Shown here: in pieces, positions 17,184-26,387 of the stretch
Layout: each line of letters begins with the position of its first letter
Numbering within the stretch: position 1 is the first letter of the stretch
Source of the DNA: Bacillota bacterium
Lineage (GTDB): Bacteria; Bacillota; Clostridia; Lachnospirales; Lachnospiraceae
Assembly (NCBI GenBank): GCA_023437715.1
Contig: JAEZFK010000005.1
Coordinates: 1 to 64,000 of the forward strand
DNA: 64,000 nucleotides
Direction of reading: 5' to 3'
Made by a program: the position numbers and the translations under genes
Notes under the pieces: model-generated
Database searches by the model: none
Seen by the model: only the letters and a program-made list of their open reading frames with translations
What the model was told of the DNA's origin: nothing

Positions 17184-18106
17184 TGAAAACCAGAATTACG
17201 GAACTTTTGGGAGTGGAACATCCGATCATTCAGGGCGGTATGGCCTGGGTGGCGGAGCATCATCTGGCATCGGCCGTTTCGGAAGCGGGCGGGCTGGGGC
17301 TGATCGGGGGAGCAAATGCCCCCGGCGAGGTTGTGCGTGATGAGATCCGTAAGGCAAAGGCTCTGACCAGCAAGCCCATCGGGGTAAATGTCATGCTGTT
17401 AAGCCCTCATGCCGATGATGTGGCAAAAGTTGTTGTGGAGGAAGGCATCAAGGTAGTGACTACCGGCGCCGGAAACCCGGAAAAGTACATGGAAATCTGG
17501 AAAGCAGCCGGCATCAAGGTGATCCCGGTGGTGGCCTCTGTGGCCCTGGCAAAGAGAATGGAACGTTACGGCGCAGACGCGGTTGTGGCGGAAGGCTGTG
17601 AGTCCGGCGGACACATCGGAGAGCAGACCACCATGACTCTGGTTCCCCAGGTAGTGGATGCAGTATCCATTCCGGTCATTGCAGCAGGCGGTATCGGAGA
17701 TGGCCGCGGTATTGCGGCAGCGTTTATGCTGGGTGCGGAAGCAGTTCAGATCGGAACCCGGTTTGTGGTTGCCAAGGAATCCATTGTTCATGACAATTAT
17801 AAGCAGAGGATCATCAAGGCGAAAGACATTGATTCTACCGTAACCGGCCGTTCCCACGGGCATCCGGTGAGAGGATTGAGAAACCAGATGACCAGGGAGT
17901 ACATCAGGCTGGAAGAGGAAGGAAAGTCCTTTGAGGAATTGGAGTATATGACCCTTGGAACCTTGAGAAGAGCGGTTCAGGAGGGGGATATTACCAACGG
18001 AACCGTTATGGCAGGACAGATTGCAGGCATGATAAGCAAGGAACAGACCTGTAAGGAAATGATTGAAGAGATGATGGCTCAGGCAGAAAAGCTGCTTGGC
18101 CGCTAA
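17183..18106 (+). CDS. fabK: Enoyl-ACP reductase II (FMN-dependent)
   Basis: A TIM-barrel flavoprotein of 307 aa that reduces enoyl-ACP with NAD(P)H, replacing FabI. Signatures are HPIIQGGMAWVAEHHLASA at the N-terminus, GCESGGHIGE (FMN phosphate/substrate loop), PVIAAGGIGDGRG and GAEAVQIGTRFV. It is coupled to acpP. No fabI is seen, so this gene or its relative at 25168 does the last elongation step. Confidence 0.94.
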   Translation: MKTRITELLGVEHPIIQGGMAWVAEHHLASAVSEAGGLGLIGGANAPGEVVRDEIRKAKALTSKPIGVNVMLLSPHADDVAKVVVEEGIKVVTTGAGNPEKYMEIWKAAGIKVIPVVASVALAKRMERYGADAVVAEGCESGGHIGEQTTMTLVPQVVDAVSIPVIAAGGIGDGRGIAAAFMLGAEAVQIGTRFVVAKESIVHDNYKQRIIKAKDIDSTVTGRSHGHPVRGLRNQMTREYIRLEEEGKSFEELEYMTLGTLRRAVQEGDITNGTVMAGQIAGMISKEQTCKEMIEEMMAQAEKLLGR

Positions 18107-18122
18107 AAAGGAGTTTATAAAT

Positions 18123-19052
18123 ATGAGCAAGGTTGCATTTATTTTCCCAGGCCAGGGAGCGCAGTACTGCGGAATGGGCCAGGATTTTTATGAGCAGACA
18201 AAAATCGGAAAGGAAATATACGATATGGCTTCCGGCCTTCTCGGTTTTTCCATGCCGGAGCTGTGCTTTGAAAAGAATGACCGTTTGGACATTACGGAGT
18301 ACACCCAGGCGGCCATGGTGACTACCGGCATCGCCATGATGCGTGTGCTGGAGGCAGAAAAGGGAATCCGTCCGGATGTGGCGGCAGGCTTAAGTCTGGG
18401 AGAATATTGTGCACTTGCGGCAGCAGGAGTGATGAGCGATGGGGATGCGATTCTGACCGTACGTCAAAGGGGAATTCTCATGCAGCAGGCAGTTCCTGTG
18501 GGAATCGGGGCAATGGCGGCAATTCTGTCGCTGGATGCTTCCCGGATTGAGGAAGTTTTAAAGGATATGGAAGGCGTTCAGATCGCCAATTACAACTGCC
18601 CGGGACAGATTGTCATATCAGGATTAAAAGAGGCGGTGGAAGCCGCCAATGAAAAGCTTCTGGCAGCAGGAGCAAAGCGGGCTTTAATGCTCAATGTAAG
18701 CGGACCGTTCCATTCCTCCATGCTCACGGAAGCAGGGGAAAAGCTGGGAGAGGTTTTAGAGGGTGTGGAGATTCACACGCCCCAGATCCCTTATGTGGCT
18801 AATGTGACTGCCGGGTATGTGACGGATAAGGAAATGGTGAAGCCGCTGTTAAAACAGCAGGTATCCTCTTCCGTGCGCTGGCAGCAGAGCGTGGAAACCA
18901 TGATTGCGGATGGAGTGGATACTTTTATAGAAATCGGGCCGGGAAAGACCCTGGCTGGATTTATGAAGAAGATCACAAGAGATGTAAATGTCTTTAATAT
19001 AGAGAAACTGGAAGATTTGGAGAAGTTGCCGGATTTATCCGGCGGGAGGTAA
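18123..19052 (+). CDS. fabD: Malonyl-CoA:ACP transacylase
   Basis: Loads malonate onto ACP. The 309 aa show FPGQGAQYCGMG at the N-terminus, nucleophile Ser91 in GLSLGEYC (usual GHSxG, here GLSLG as in several Gram-positive enzymes), an Arg/Gln pair in VRQRG and the catalytic His in GPFHSSM. The start at 18123 (MSKVAF) has AAGGAG 10 bases upstream; a longer in-frame start inside fabK is rejected. Confidence 0.94.
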   Translation: MSKVAFIFPGQGAQYCGMGQDFYEQTKIGKEIYDMASGLLGFSMPELCFEKNDRLDITEYTQAAMVTTGIAMMRVLEAEKGIRPDVAAGLSLGEYCALAAAGVMSDGDAILTVRQRGILMQQAVPVGIGAMAAILSLDASRIEEVLKDMEGVQIANYNCPGQIVISGLKEAVEAANEKLLAAGAKRALMLNVSGPFHSSMLTEAGEKLGEVLEGVEIHTPQIPYVANVTAGYVTDKEMVKPLLKQQVSSSVRWQQSVETMIADGVDTFIEIGPGKTLAGFMKKITRDVNVFNIEKLEDLEKLPDLSGGR

Positions 19053-19057
19053 GCAAA

Positions 19058-19798
19058 ATGTTGAATGGAAAGGTTGCGGTGGTGACAGGCGCAGGCAGAG
19101 GAATCGGCCGTGCAATCGCCATAAGGCTGGCGGAGGAAGGCGCGTCTGTTATCGTTAATTATAACGGTTCAGAGGCCAAGGCTTTGGAAGTGGTGAAAGC
19201 CATTGAGGAAAAAGGCGGAAAGGCTGAGGCCATTCAGTGCAATGTATCGGATTATGAGAGCGCCGGAGCTTTCCTTGACGGCGTGATTAAGAAATATGGA
19301 AAGCTGGATATTCTGGTGAACAACGCAGGCATTACAAGGGATAATCTTCTGATGAAGATGTCGGAAGAGGATTTTGATGCGGTGATTAACACCAACTTAA
19401 AAGGAGTATTCAACTGCATGAAGCATGTGTCCCGCCAGATGATTAAGCAGAAGGCAGGAAGGATCATTAATATCTCCTCTGTGTCCGGCGTGCTGGGCAA
19501 TGCAGGGCAGGCCAATTACTGCGCAGCAAAGGCAGGGGTGATCGGCATCACCAAGTCCTTTGCCAGAGAGGTTGCAAGCAGAGGGATTACGGTAAATGCG
19601 GTTGCTCCGGGATTCATTCAGACAGACATGACGGATGTACTGCCTGAGGCTGCCAGAAGCGCTGCCCAGGAACAGATTCCCATGAAGAAATTTGGAACGG
19701 CGGAGGATATTGCGGAAGCAGCAGCATTCCTGGCGTCGGAGAAAGCCGGATATATTACCGGTCAGGTAATCAGCGTGGACGGCGGTATGGCGATGTAG
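19058..19798 (+). CDS. fabG: 3-oxoacyl-ACP reductase
   Basis: A short-chain dehydrogenase of 246 aa that reduces 3-oxoacyl-ACP with NADPH. Cofactor motif TGAGRGIG (10-17), structural NNAG (88-91), and the catalytic Ser140/141, Tyr154 and Lys158 (NYCAAKAG) are all present. It starts 5 bases after fabD, with GGGAGG upstream. Confidence 0.95.
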   Translation: MLNGKVAVVTGAGRGIGRAIAIRLAEEGASVIVNYNGSEAKALEVVKAIEEKGGKAEAIQCNVSDYESAGAFLDGVIKKYGKLDILVNNAGITRDNLLMKMSEEDFDAVINTNLKGVFNCMKHVSRQMIKQKAGRIINISSVSGVLGNAGQANYCAAKAGVIGITKSFAREVASRGITVNAVAPGFIQTDMTDVLPEAARSAAQEQIPMKKFGTAEDIAEAAAFLASEKAGYITGQVISVDGGMAM

Positions 19799-19848
19799 GG
19801 ATGCCCTGAAAATATGGGCAAGTTAAGAAGAAAGCGAGGAGAAATGGT

Positions 19849-21087
19849 ATGAGTAGAAGAGTCGTAGTAACCGGTATGGGCGCCATTACCCCCATTGGAA
19901 ATAATGTAGAAAGCTTCTGGAATGGTTTAAAGGAAAAAAAGCTGGGATTCGGCCCCATTACCCAGTTCGATACCACAGAATATAAAGCAAAGCTGGCGGC
20001 GGAGGTAAAGGACTTTGATCCAAAGGATTACATGGACCCAAAGGCTGCCAAGAGAATGGAGCGTTTTGTCCAGCTTGCAGTAGCGGCTACCAAGGAAGCT
20101 CTGGAAATGTCCGGCCTCGATTTGGAAAAGGAGGACCCTTTCCGGGTGGGCGTGAGCGTGGGCTCCGGCATCGGAAGCCTTCAGGTTATGGAGAGAGAGT
20201 ATAAGAAGCTGCTGGAGAGAGGGCCGGGCAGGGTAAATCCTCTTCTGGTTCCTCTGATGATCTCTAATATGGCGGCAGGAAATGTGAGTATACAGTTCGG
20301 ATTAAAGGGTAAGTGCATCAATGTGGTGACGGCCTGTGCCACAGGGACCCATTCCATTGGGGAAGCGTTCCGCTCCATTCAGTATGGAGAGGCGGATGCG
20401 ATGGTGGCAGGAGGTGCGGAATCCAGCATTACACCTATCGGCGTGGCAGGTTTTACCGCCCTTACAGCCCTTACAACTGCAGATGACCCGCTTCGGGCCT
20501 CCATTCCCTTTGACAAGGACAGAAGCGGTTTTGTCATAGGAGAAGGCGCCGGCATCGTAGTTTTAGAGGAGCTGGAGCACGCCCTTGCCAGAAATGCGGT
20601 GATCTACGGTGAGGTTGTGGGATATGGAGCAACCTGTGACGCTTATCACATCACTTCTCCGGCGGAGGATGGAAGCGGCGCGGCAAGAGCTATGACCGAT
20701 GCCATAAAGGACGCAGGAATCACCCCGGATCAGCTGGATTATGTTAACGCTCACGGAACCAGCACTCAGGTAAATGACCGGATTGAAACGCTGGCTATTA
20801 AGACTGCTTTGGGCGATCATGCAAGGAAGGTAAAAATTAATTCCACAAAATCCATGGTAGGCCATCTTTTAGGGGCAGCAGGCGGAGTAGAGTTCATAAC
20901 CTGTATAAAATCCATTGAGGATGGTTTCGTTCATGCAACTGCCGGCCTTGTGGAAGAGGGAGAAGGCTGCGATTTGGATTACACCAAGGGCGAGGGAATT
21001 GCCTGTGACGTGAAATATGCCATCAGCAACTCTCTGGGATTTGGCGGTCATAACGCCAGCATCCTTGTAAAGAAGTTTGAACAGTAG
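19849..21087 (+). CDS. fabF: 3-oxoacyl-ACP synthase II
   Basis: An elongating condensing enzyme of 412 aa, standard length. The catalytic residues are Cys163 (VVTACATGTHS), His302 (VNAHGTSTQVND), Lys334 and His339 (NSTKSMVGHLLGAAGG). GAGGAG precedes the ATG. The 50-base gap to fabG shows no terminator. Confidence 0.95.
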   Translation: MSRRVVVTGMGAITPIGNNVESFWNGLKEKKLGFGPITQFDTTEYKAKLAAEVKDFDPKDYMDPKAAKRMERFVQLAVAATKEALEMSGLDLEKEDPFRVGVSVGSGIGSLQVMEREYKKLLERGPGRVNPLLVPLMISNMAAGNVSIQFGLKGKCINVVTACATGTHSIGEAFRSIQYGEADAMVAGGAESSITPIGVAGFTALTALTTADDPLRASIPFDKDRSGFVIGEGAGIVVLEELEHALARNAVIYGEVVGYGATCDAYHITSPAEDGSGAARAMTDAIKDAGITPDQLDYVNAHGTSTQVNDRIETLAIKTALGDHARKVKINSTKSMVGHLLGAAGGVEFITCIKSIEDGFVHATAGLVEEGEGCDLDYTKGEGIACDVKYAISNSLGFGGHNASILVKKFEQ

Positions 21088-21097
21088 GAGGCAGTTT

Positions 21098-21592
21098 ATG
21101 GAGATCAATGATATTATCAGGCTGATGCAGGCGGTTACGGAAAACGGCCTGACCAGCTTTAAGTTGGAAGAGGGAAATATAAAGCTTTCCATTAAGAGGG
21201 AAAGAGAGTTTGTGGCCGTAGCGGGAACTGCCGTACCTGCGGGGGTATCAGGCATTACGGTGCAGCCCCGGCTTCTGGAAGCAGGAGCTTTCAGCCAGAT
21301 TCCAGGTCAGACTTCCTGTCCGGCTTCCGGTGAAGCGGAAAAGGGAGGAATCTCTTCGGATAAGGTGGTTTCTTCTCCTCTCGTAGGCACCTTTTATAAT
21401 GCGGCATCTCCTGACAGTGAGCCCTTTGTCAAGGTGGGAGATGCGGTGAAAAAGGGTCAGACCCTGGGAATCATCGAGGCCATGAAGCTGATGAATGAGA
21501 TCGAATGTGAATACGACGGCGTGGTGGAAGCTGTTTTAGTAAATAATGAGGATGTTGTGGAATACGGTCAGCCTCTGTTCCGTATCCGGTAA
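21098..21592 (+). CDS. accB: Acetyl-CoA carboxylase biotin carboxyl carrier protein
   Basis: 164 aa with the usual plan: N-terminal helix, a linker of about 40-90, then the biotinyl domain with Lys130 in EAMKLMNE as the biotin site. The start at 21098 (MEINDI) has GGAGG 7 bases upstream; an earlier in-frame ATG inside fabF is rejected. Confidence 0.94.
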   Translation: MEINDIIRLMQAVTENGLTSFKLEEGNIKLSIKREREFVAVAGTAVPAGVSGITVQPRLLEAGAFSQIPGQTSCPASGEAEKGGISSDKVVSSPLVGTFYNAASPDSEPFVKVGDAVKKGQTLGIIEAMKLMNEIECEYDGVVEAVLVNNEDVVEYGQPLFRIR

Positions 21593-21617
21593 GGCCCAGA
21601 GGATGGGCCTTTCTTTT
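21593..21617 (+). terminator. Weak internal terminator or attenuator between accB and fabZ
   Basis: Stem GGCCCA/TGGGCC (21593-21598 with 21604-21609) with a 5-base loop, followed by TTTCTTTT. It begins at the base after the accB stop. In mid-operon it would reduce readthrough, setting FabF/AccB above the later genes. Confidence 0.6.
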
Positions 21618-21635
21618 CAAGCATAAGGAGAGAGT

Positions 21636-22061
21636 ATGATGTTAGGTATTAAGGAAATTCAGGAAATCATTCCCCACAGGCATCCGTTTTTACTGGTGGA
21701 CTGCGTTGAAGAGCTGGAGCCGGGAAACCGGGCCGTGGGATATAAATGCGTGACCTATGACGAGCCGTTTTTCCAGGGCCATTTTCCCCAGGAGCCGGTA
21801 ATGCCGGGAGTTCTGATCCTAGAGGCTTTAGCCCAGGTGGGAGCTTGTGCAATTTTAAGTCTGGAAGAAAATAAAGGGAAAATCGCTTATTTCGGCGGCA
21901 TTGATAAGGCGAAGTTCAAACACAAGGTCATTCCGGGAATGCGTCTCCGCCTGGAGTGTGAAATTATCAAGCGCAAGGGCCCTGTGGGCGTAGGAAAGGC
22001 GACAGCAACCGTAGACGGTAAGGTGGCTGCCAGCGCAGAATTGACATTTATGATTGGGTAG
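21636..22061 (+). CDS. fabZ: 3-hydroxyacyl-ACP dehydratase
   Basis: A hot-dog-fold dehydratase of 141 aa. The family signature PHRHPFLLVD is followed by the catalytic His49 in FFQGHFP and Glu63 in VLILEALAQ. AGGAG lies before tandem ATG codons; either could be used. It follows the hairpin after accB. Confidence 0.94.
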   Translation: MMLGIKEIQEIIPHRHPFLLVDCVEELEPGNRAVGYKCVTYDEPFFQGHFPQEPVMPGVLILEALAQVGACAILSLEENKGKIAYFGGIDKAKFKHKVIPGMRLRLECEIIKRKGPVGVGKATATVDGKVAASAELTFMIG

Positions 22062-22070
22062 GTGAATCTC

Positions 22071-23423
22071 ATGTTTGATAAGATTTTAATTGCCAACCGG
22101 GGAGAAATTGCGGTGCGCATTATCAGGGCCTGCAGGGAAATGGGGATTAAGACAGTGGCCGTTTACTCGGAAGCGGACCGGGACAGTCTTCATACCTTAC
22201 TGGCGGATGAAGCCATCTGCATCGGCCCGGCGCCCTCTACCCAAAGCTATCTGAATATGGAGCGGATTCTTACGGCCACGGTAGCCATGAAAGCGGATGC
22301 CATTCACCCGGGCTTCGGCTTTCTTTCGGAAAATGCCAGGTTCGCAGAACTTTGTGAAAAATGTAACATTACCTTTATCGGGCCTTCCGCAAGCGTCATC
22401 AATAAGATGGGAAATAAATCGGAAGCCAGAAAGACCATGATGGAAGCCGGCGTTCCGGTGGTTCCCGGCGGCAAGGAAGCGGTTCATCATGTGGATGAAG
22501 CCATGGAGATGGCGGAAAAGATCGGCTTTCCTGTGATGATAAAAGCATCCTCAGGCGGCGGCGGAAAGGGTATGAGAATATCCAGAGGCTTGGAAGATTT
22601 TGAAAGCAATTTCAAAAATGCCCAGATGGAGTCTGTCAAGGGATTTTCCGACGATACCATGTATATTGAGAAATATATTGAAAAGCCACGTCATATTGAG
22701 TTTCAGATCATGGCGGATAAGTATGGAAATGTGGTGCATTTGGGAGAGAGAGACTGCTCCATCCAGAGACGCCATCAGAAGGTGCTGGAGGAGTCCCCGT
22801 CAGCAGCCATTTCCCAGGAGTTAAGGCAGCGGATGGGAGAGGTTGCGGTTTTAGCGGCAAAGGCAGTGAACTATGAAAATGCGGGGACCATTGAGTTTCT
22901 CTTAGATAAGCATAAGAACTTTTATTTCATGGAAATGAACACCAGAATCCAGGTGGAGCATCCGGTGACGGAAATGGTAACGGGCCTGGATTTAATAAAG
23001 GAACAGATCCGGGTGGCCGCAGGGGAGCCCTTAAGCGTAAAGCAGGAGGATGTCCATATTTCCGGCCATGCAATTGAATGCAGAATCAACGCCGAAAACC
23101 CGGCGAAAAACTTCATGCCATGCCCAGGCCTTATTAAGAATGTCCATGTGCCCGGGGGCAACGGAGTCCGCATTGACACACACATTTATAACGAATATAA
23201 GGTTCCCGCCAATTATGATTCCATGCTGATGAAAATGATCGTCCACGGAAAAGACCGGGAGGAAGCCATTGCGAAGATGAGAAGCGCTTTGGGAGAGCTG
23301 ATTATCGAAGGAATTGAAACCAATGTGGATTTCCAGTTTGATATCTTAAGCCATGAGGCTTACCGGGACGGAGATGTGGATACGGACTTTATTCCCAAAT
23401 ATTTCCCGGATTACGTCCGGTAG
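22071..23423 (+). CDS. accC: Biotin carboxylase subunit of acetyl-CoA carboxylase
   Basis: An ATP-grasp enzyme of 450 aa that carboxylates biotin on AccB. N-terminal KILIANRGEIAVRIIRACRE, the glycine-rich ATP lid ASSGGGGKGMR, the FLSENA segment and catalytic EMNTRIQVEHPVTE are visible. The start at 22071 has AGGTGA 6 bases upstream; the in-frame GTG at 22062 is an alternative. Confidence 0.95.
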   Translation: MFDKILIANRGEIAVRIIRACREMGIKTVAVYSEADRDSLHTLLADEAICIGPAPSTQSYLNMERILTATVAMKADAIHPGFGFLSENARFAELCEKCNITFIGPSASVINKMGNKSEARKTMMEAGVPVVPGGKEAVHHVDEAMEMAEKIGFPVMIKASSGGGGKGMRISRGLEDFESNFKNAQMESVKGFSDDTMYIEKYIEKPRHIEFQIMADKYGNVVHLGERDCSIQRRHQKVLEESPSAAISQELRQRMGEVAVLAAKAVNYENAGTIEFLLDKHKNFYFMEMNTRIQVEHPVTEMVTGLDLIKEQIRVAAGEPLSVKQEDVHISGHAIECRINAENPAKNFMPCPGLIKNVHVPGGNGVRIDTHIYNEYKVPANYDSMLMKMIVHGKDREEAIAKMRSALGELIIEGIETNVDFQFDILSHEAYRDGDVDTDFIPKYFPDYVR

Positions 23424-23443
23424 GCAGGTAAAGGAGTGTATTT

Positions 23444-25168
23444 ATGTTAAGAACCATGTTTAAGAAAACCTATACTCTCATAGACAGTAAATACAAAGCT
23501 CCGGAAAAGTCTGAGGAACCCAACATCCCGGCCGGGCTGTGGAGAAAGTGCAACATGTGCAGCCAGCCGGTTTATGTGGAGGATGTTAAAAGCAATCATT
23601 TCATCTGTCCCAAGTGCAAGGGCTATTTCCGCCTTCATGCCTTTCAGAGAATCGGTATGATCGCAGATGAGGAGACCTTTGAAGAGTGGGATAAGGAAAT
23701 GGGATTTGCCAATCCCCTGGACTTTCCGGGCTATGATAAAAAGGTGGCTGCGGCCAGGGAAAAGACAGGGCTTTCCGAAGCAATTGTGACGGGAAGCTGT
23801 CAGATCGACGGACAGAAGGCAGTTCTCGGCATCTGCGACGCCCGCTTTATCATGAGCAGCATGGGCCATGTGGTGGGTGAGAAGATCGCAAGGGCTGTGG
23901 AACGGGCTACAAAAGAAAAGCTTCCGGTTATTCTTTTTGCCTGCTCCGGCGGAGCCAGAATGCAGGAAGGAATCATTTCCCTGATGCAGATGGCAAAGAC
24001 CTCGGCGGCTTTAAAGCGCCATCATGAGGCCGGCCAGCTTTATGTCAGCGTGCTGACTGATCCTACCACCGGCGGAGTGACTGCCAGCTTTGCAATGCTG
24101 GGCGATATCATCCTGGCGGAGCCGGGAGCCCTCATCGGCTTTGCAGGCCCCCGGGTCATTGAGCAGACCATCGGGCAGAAGCTGCCGGAAGGGTTTCAGA
24201 GGGCGGAATTTTTGCTTGAACATGGATTTGTTGACAAGATCGTTCCACGGGAAGAGATGAAGAAAACCCTGTCAAAGATTTTAGCTCTCCACAATCCACA
24301 GGGAAAGAACCTGCTTTCTGTGGATAATGAAGGGGAAGAACCGGCAGACGGTGGAAAAAAGAAGCCTTTCCGCTTGAGAAAGAGTAAAAGAAGCGCCTGG
24401 GATACTGTTTTGCTGTCCAGGAGCGGGGACCGTCCGGTGGCGTCGGATTATATCCGTGAGATTTTTGATGATTTCATGGAGTTTTCCGGGGACCGTTATT
24501 TTAAGGATGACGGGGCCATTGTGGGCGGCATCGCCTTTTTCCATGGAATGCCTGTTACGGTTATCGGGCAGGAAAAGGGAAAGAACACAAAGGATAACAT
24601 CAAACGGAATTTCGGAATGCCGTCTCCGGATGGTTACCGGAAGGCTCTGCGCCTTATGAAGCAGGCGGAAACCTTTGGAAGGCCTGTGGTCTGCTTTGTG
24701 GATACGCCGGGGGCTTTCTGCGGCCTGGAAGCCGAGGAACGGGGCCAGGGAGAGGCTATTGCCAGAAATTTATTTGAAATGTCGGATTTGACTGTACCTG
24801 TGCTTTCCATTGTAATCGGAGAGGGCGGAAGCGGCGGAGCCCTTGCCATGGCGGTGGGAAATGAAGTCTGGATGATGGAAAACGCCATTTACTCCATTCT
24901 TTCTCCGGAAGGCTTTGCCTCCATTCTTTACAAGGACAGCAAAAAGGCCAACGACGCTGCCAGGGTCATGAAGATTACGGCCAGGGATTTGATGGAGCTG
25001 GGCCTTATTGAGAGGGTTATTGCAGAGGAAGAACCGGCCTGCGGAGAAAATATTTCCACAATCGCAAAGGAGATGGACCGGGCCATGGCAGAATTTTTTG
25101 AGACGTACCTGCCGATGACAAAGGAAGAACTTGCGAATCAAAGATATGAAAGATTTAGGAGAATGTAA
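23444..25168 (+). CDS. accDA: Fused acetyl-CoA carboxyltransferase beta-alpha (AccD-AccA)
   Basis: 574 aa covering both carboxyltransferase subunits. Residues 1-285 are AccD-like, with the zinc ribbon Cys36, Cys39, Cys55 and Cys58 and the core FACSGGARMQEG. Residues ~305-574 are AccA-like, with FSGDRYFKDDGAIVGG, FVDTPGAFCGLEAEERGQGEAIA and GEGGSGGALA. In E. coli and streptococci these are separate genes. The joining segment at about 285-310 is basic and low in complexity (KKKPFRLRKSKR). It overlaps the next gene by one base. Confidence 0.94.
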   Translation: MLRTMFKKTYTLIDSKYKAPEKSEEPNIPAGLWRKCNMCSQPVYVEDVKSNHFICPKCKGYFRLHAFQRIGMIADEETFEEWDKEMGFANPLDFPGYDKKVAAAREKTGLSEAIVTGSCQIDGQKAVLGICDARFIMSSMGHVVGEKIARAVERATKEKLPVILFACSGGARMQEGIISLMQMAKTSAALKRHHEAGQLYVSVLTDPTTGGVTASFAMLGDIILAEPGALIGFAGPRVIEQTIGQKLPEGFQRAEFLLEHGFVDKIVPREEMKKTLSKILALHNPQGKNLLSVDNEGEEPADGGKKKPFRLRKSKRSAWDTVLLSRSGDRPVASDYIREIFDDFMEFSGDRYFKDDGAIVGGIAFFHGMPVTVIGQEKGKNTKDNIKRNFGMPSPDGYRKALRLMKQAETFGRPVVCFVDTPGAFCGLEAEERGQGEAIARNLFEMSDLTVPVLSIVIGEGGSGGALAMAVGNEVWMMENAIYSILSPEGFASILYKDSKKANDAARVMKITARDLMELGLIERVIAEEEPACGENISTIAKEMDRAMAEFFETYLPMTKEELANQRYERFRRM

Positions 25169-26289
25169 TGGGAACATTAAAACCATTGGTAATAGGAGAT
25201 CTGGTGGCAAGGAATCCGGTCATTCAGGGCGGTATGGGAGTTGGGATCAGCCTTTCTTCCTTAGCCGGAGCAGTGGCAAAGGCCGGCGGCGTCGGAATCA
25301 TTTCCACAGCCCAGATTGGCTTTCGTGAACCTGATTTTATGAAAAACCCTTTGGAGGCTAATCTGCGGGCCATTGGGAAAGAGATGAAAAAGGCCAGGGA
25401 AATTGCGCCGGATGGCATCATAGGATTTAACATTATGGTGGCCACGAAAAATTATGCCAGCTATGTGAAAAAGGCGGTAAAAGCCGGGGCGGATTTAATC
25501 ATATCAGGCGCCGGGCTTCCGGTGAGCCTGCCGGAGTATGTGGCCGAGGCTGCGGAAGAAGCCGGAATTATGCTGAAAACCAAGATTGCCCCCATCGTTT
25601 CCACCGTAAAGTCCGCTATGGTCATATGCAAGCTGTGGGACAGGAAATACCACCGGGCCCCGGATTTAGTAGTGATCGAGGGACCCTTGGCCGGAGGCCA
25701 CTTAGGCTTTTCCAGAGAGGATTTAAGCCAGCTTGGAGTGGATACGGAGGATGTGGAGCATACCTATAAGCAGGCGGATTATGAGGAAGAGGTAAGAGGC
25801 ATCATACGCCTGGTAAAGGAATACGCGGAGAAGTATAATAAGGAAATTCCGGTGGTAACAGCCGGAGGCATCTATACCCATGAGGATGTTCTGCACCAGC
25901 TTTCTCTGGGGGTTGACGGAGTTCAGGTAGCCACCCGTTTTGTGACTACTGTGGAATGCGACGCGCCGGAAGAGTTTAAGCAGGCTTATATCCGGGCGGA
26001 GAAAGAGGATATTGTCATTACCAAGAGCCCTGTGGGAATGCCGGGAAGGGCCATTAAAAATCCGTTCTTAAATGGAGTTGCTGATACGCCTTTCCGGCTG
26101 GAGCACTGCTATGACTGCCTGGAAAAATGCGACAGGAAGACCATTCCTTATTGTATTACAAAGGCTTTGGTAAGCTCTGCAGAAGGGCGGACCGAGGAAG
26201 GGCTTGTCTTTTGCGGAAGCAAGGCCTATATGGCGGCGCGGATAGAAACCGTGGAAGAGGTTATGAAGGATCTGGTCGGTGAAAATTGA
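25168..26289 (+). CDS. Second FabK/nitronate monooxygenase-family flavoprotein
   Basis: A 373-aa FMN TIM barrel related to FabK and 2-nitropropane dioxygenase: NPVIQGGMGVGIS, IEGPLAGGHLGF, PVVTAGGIYTHEDV, DGVQVATRFV. It differs from the FabK upstream by an insert and a C-terminal Cys-rich tail (CYDCLEKCDRKTIPYC) that could hold a metal or Fe-S cluster. Start-stop overlap (TAATG) with accDA puts it in the fab operon as last gene. It may be a second enoyl-ACP reductase or an oxidoreductase linked to lipid synthesis; the sequence does not decide. Confidence 0.82.
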   Translation: MGTLKPLVIGDLVARNPVIQGGMGVGISLSSLAGAVAKAGGVGIISTAQIGFREPDFMKNPLEANLRAIGKEMKKAREIAPDGIIGFNIMVATKNYASYVKKAVKAGADLIISGAGLPVSLPEYVAEAAEEAGIMLKTKIAPIVSTVKSAMVICKLWDRKYHRAPDLVVIEGPLAGGHLGFSREDLSQLGVDTEDVEHTYKQADYEEEVRGIIRLVKEYAEKYNKEIPVVTAGGIYTHEDVLHQLSLGVDGVQVATRFVTTVECDAPEEFKQAYIRAEKEDIVITKSPVGMPGRAIKNPFLNGVADTPFRLEHCYDCLEKCDRKTIPYCITKALVSSAEGRTEEGLVFCGSKAYMAARIETVEEVMKDLVGEN

Positions 26290-26320
26290 TCTTAAATGAT
26301 TTTGGAAGAAAATAATTTTG

Positions 26321-26368
26321 AAAAGGCTGTGGCTCCGATTTGAATAAACCGGCGTCACAGCCTTTTTT
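26321..26368. terminator. Bidirectional terminator of fab operon and activase gene
   Basis: AAAAGGCTGTG (26321-26331) pairs with CACAGCCTTTT (26356-26366), followed by further T residues. It lies between two converging genes. Confidence 0.82.
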
Positions 26369-26387
26369 CATAAATTATACTTTAGAT

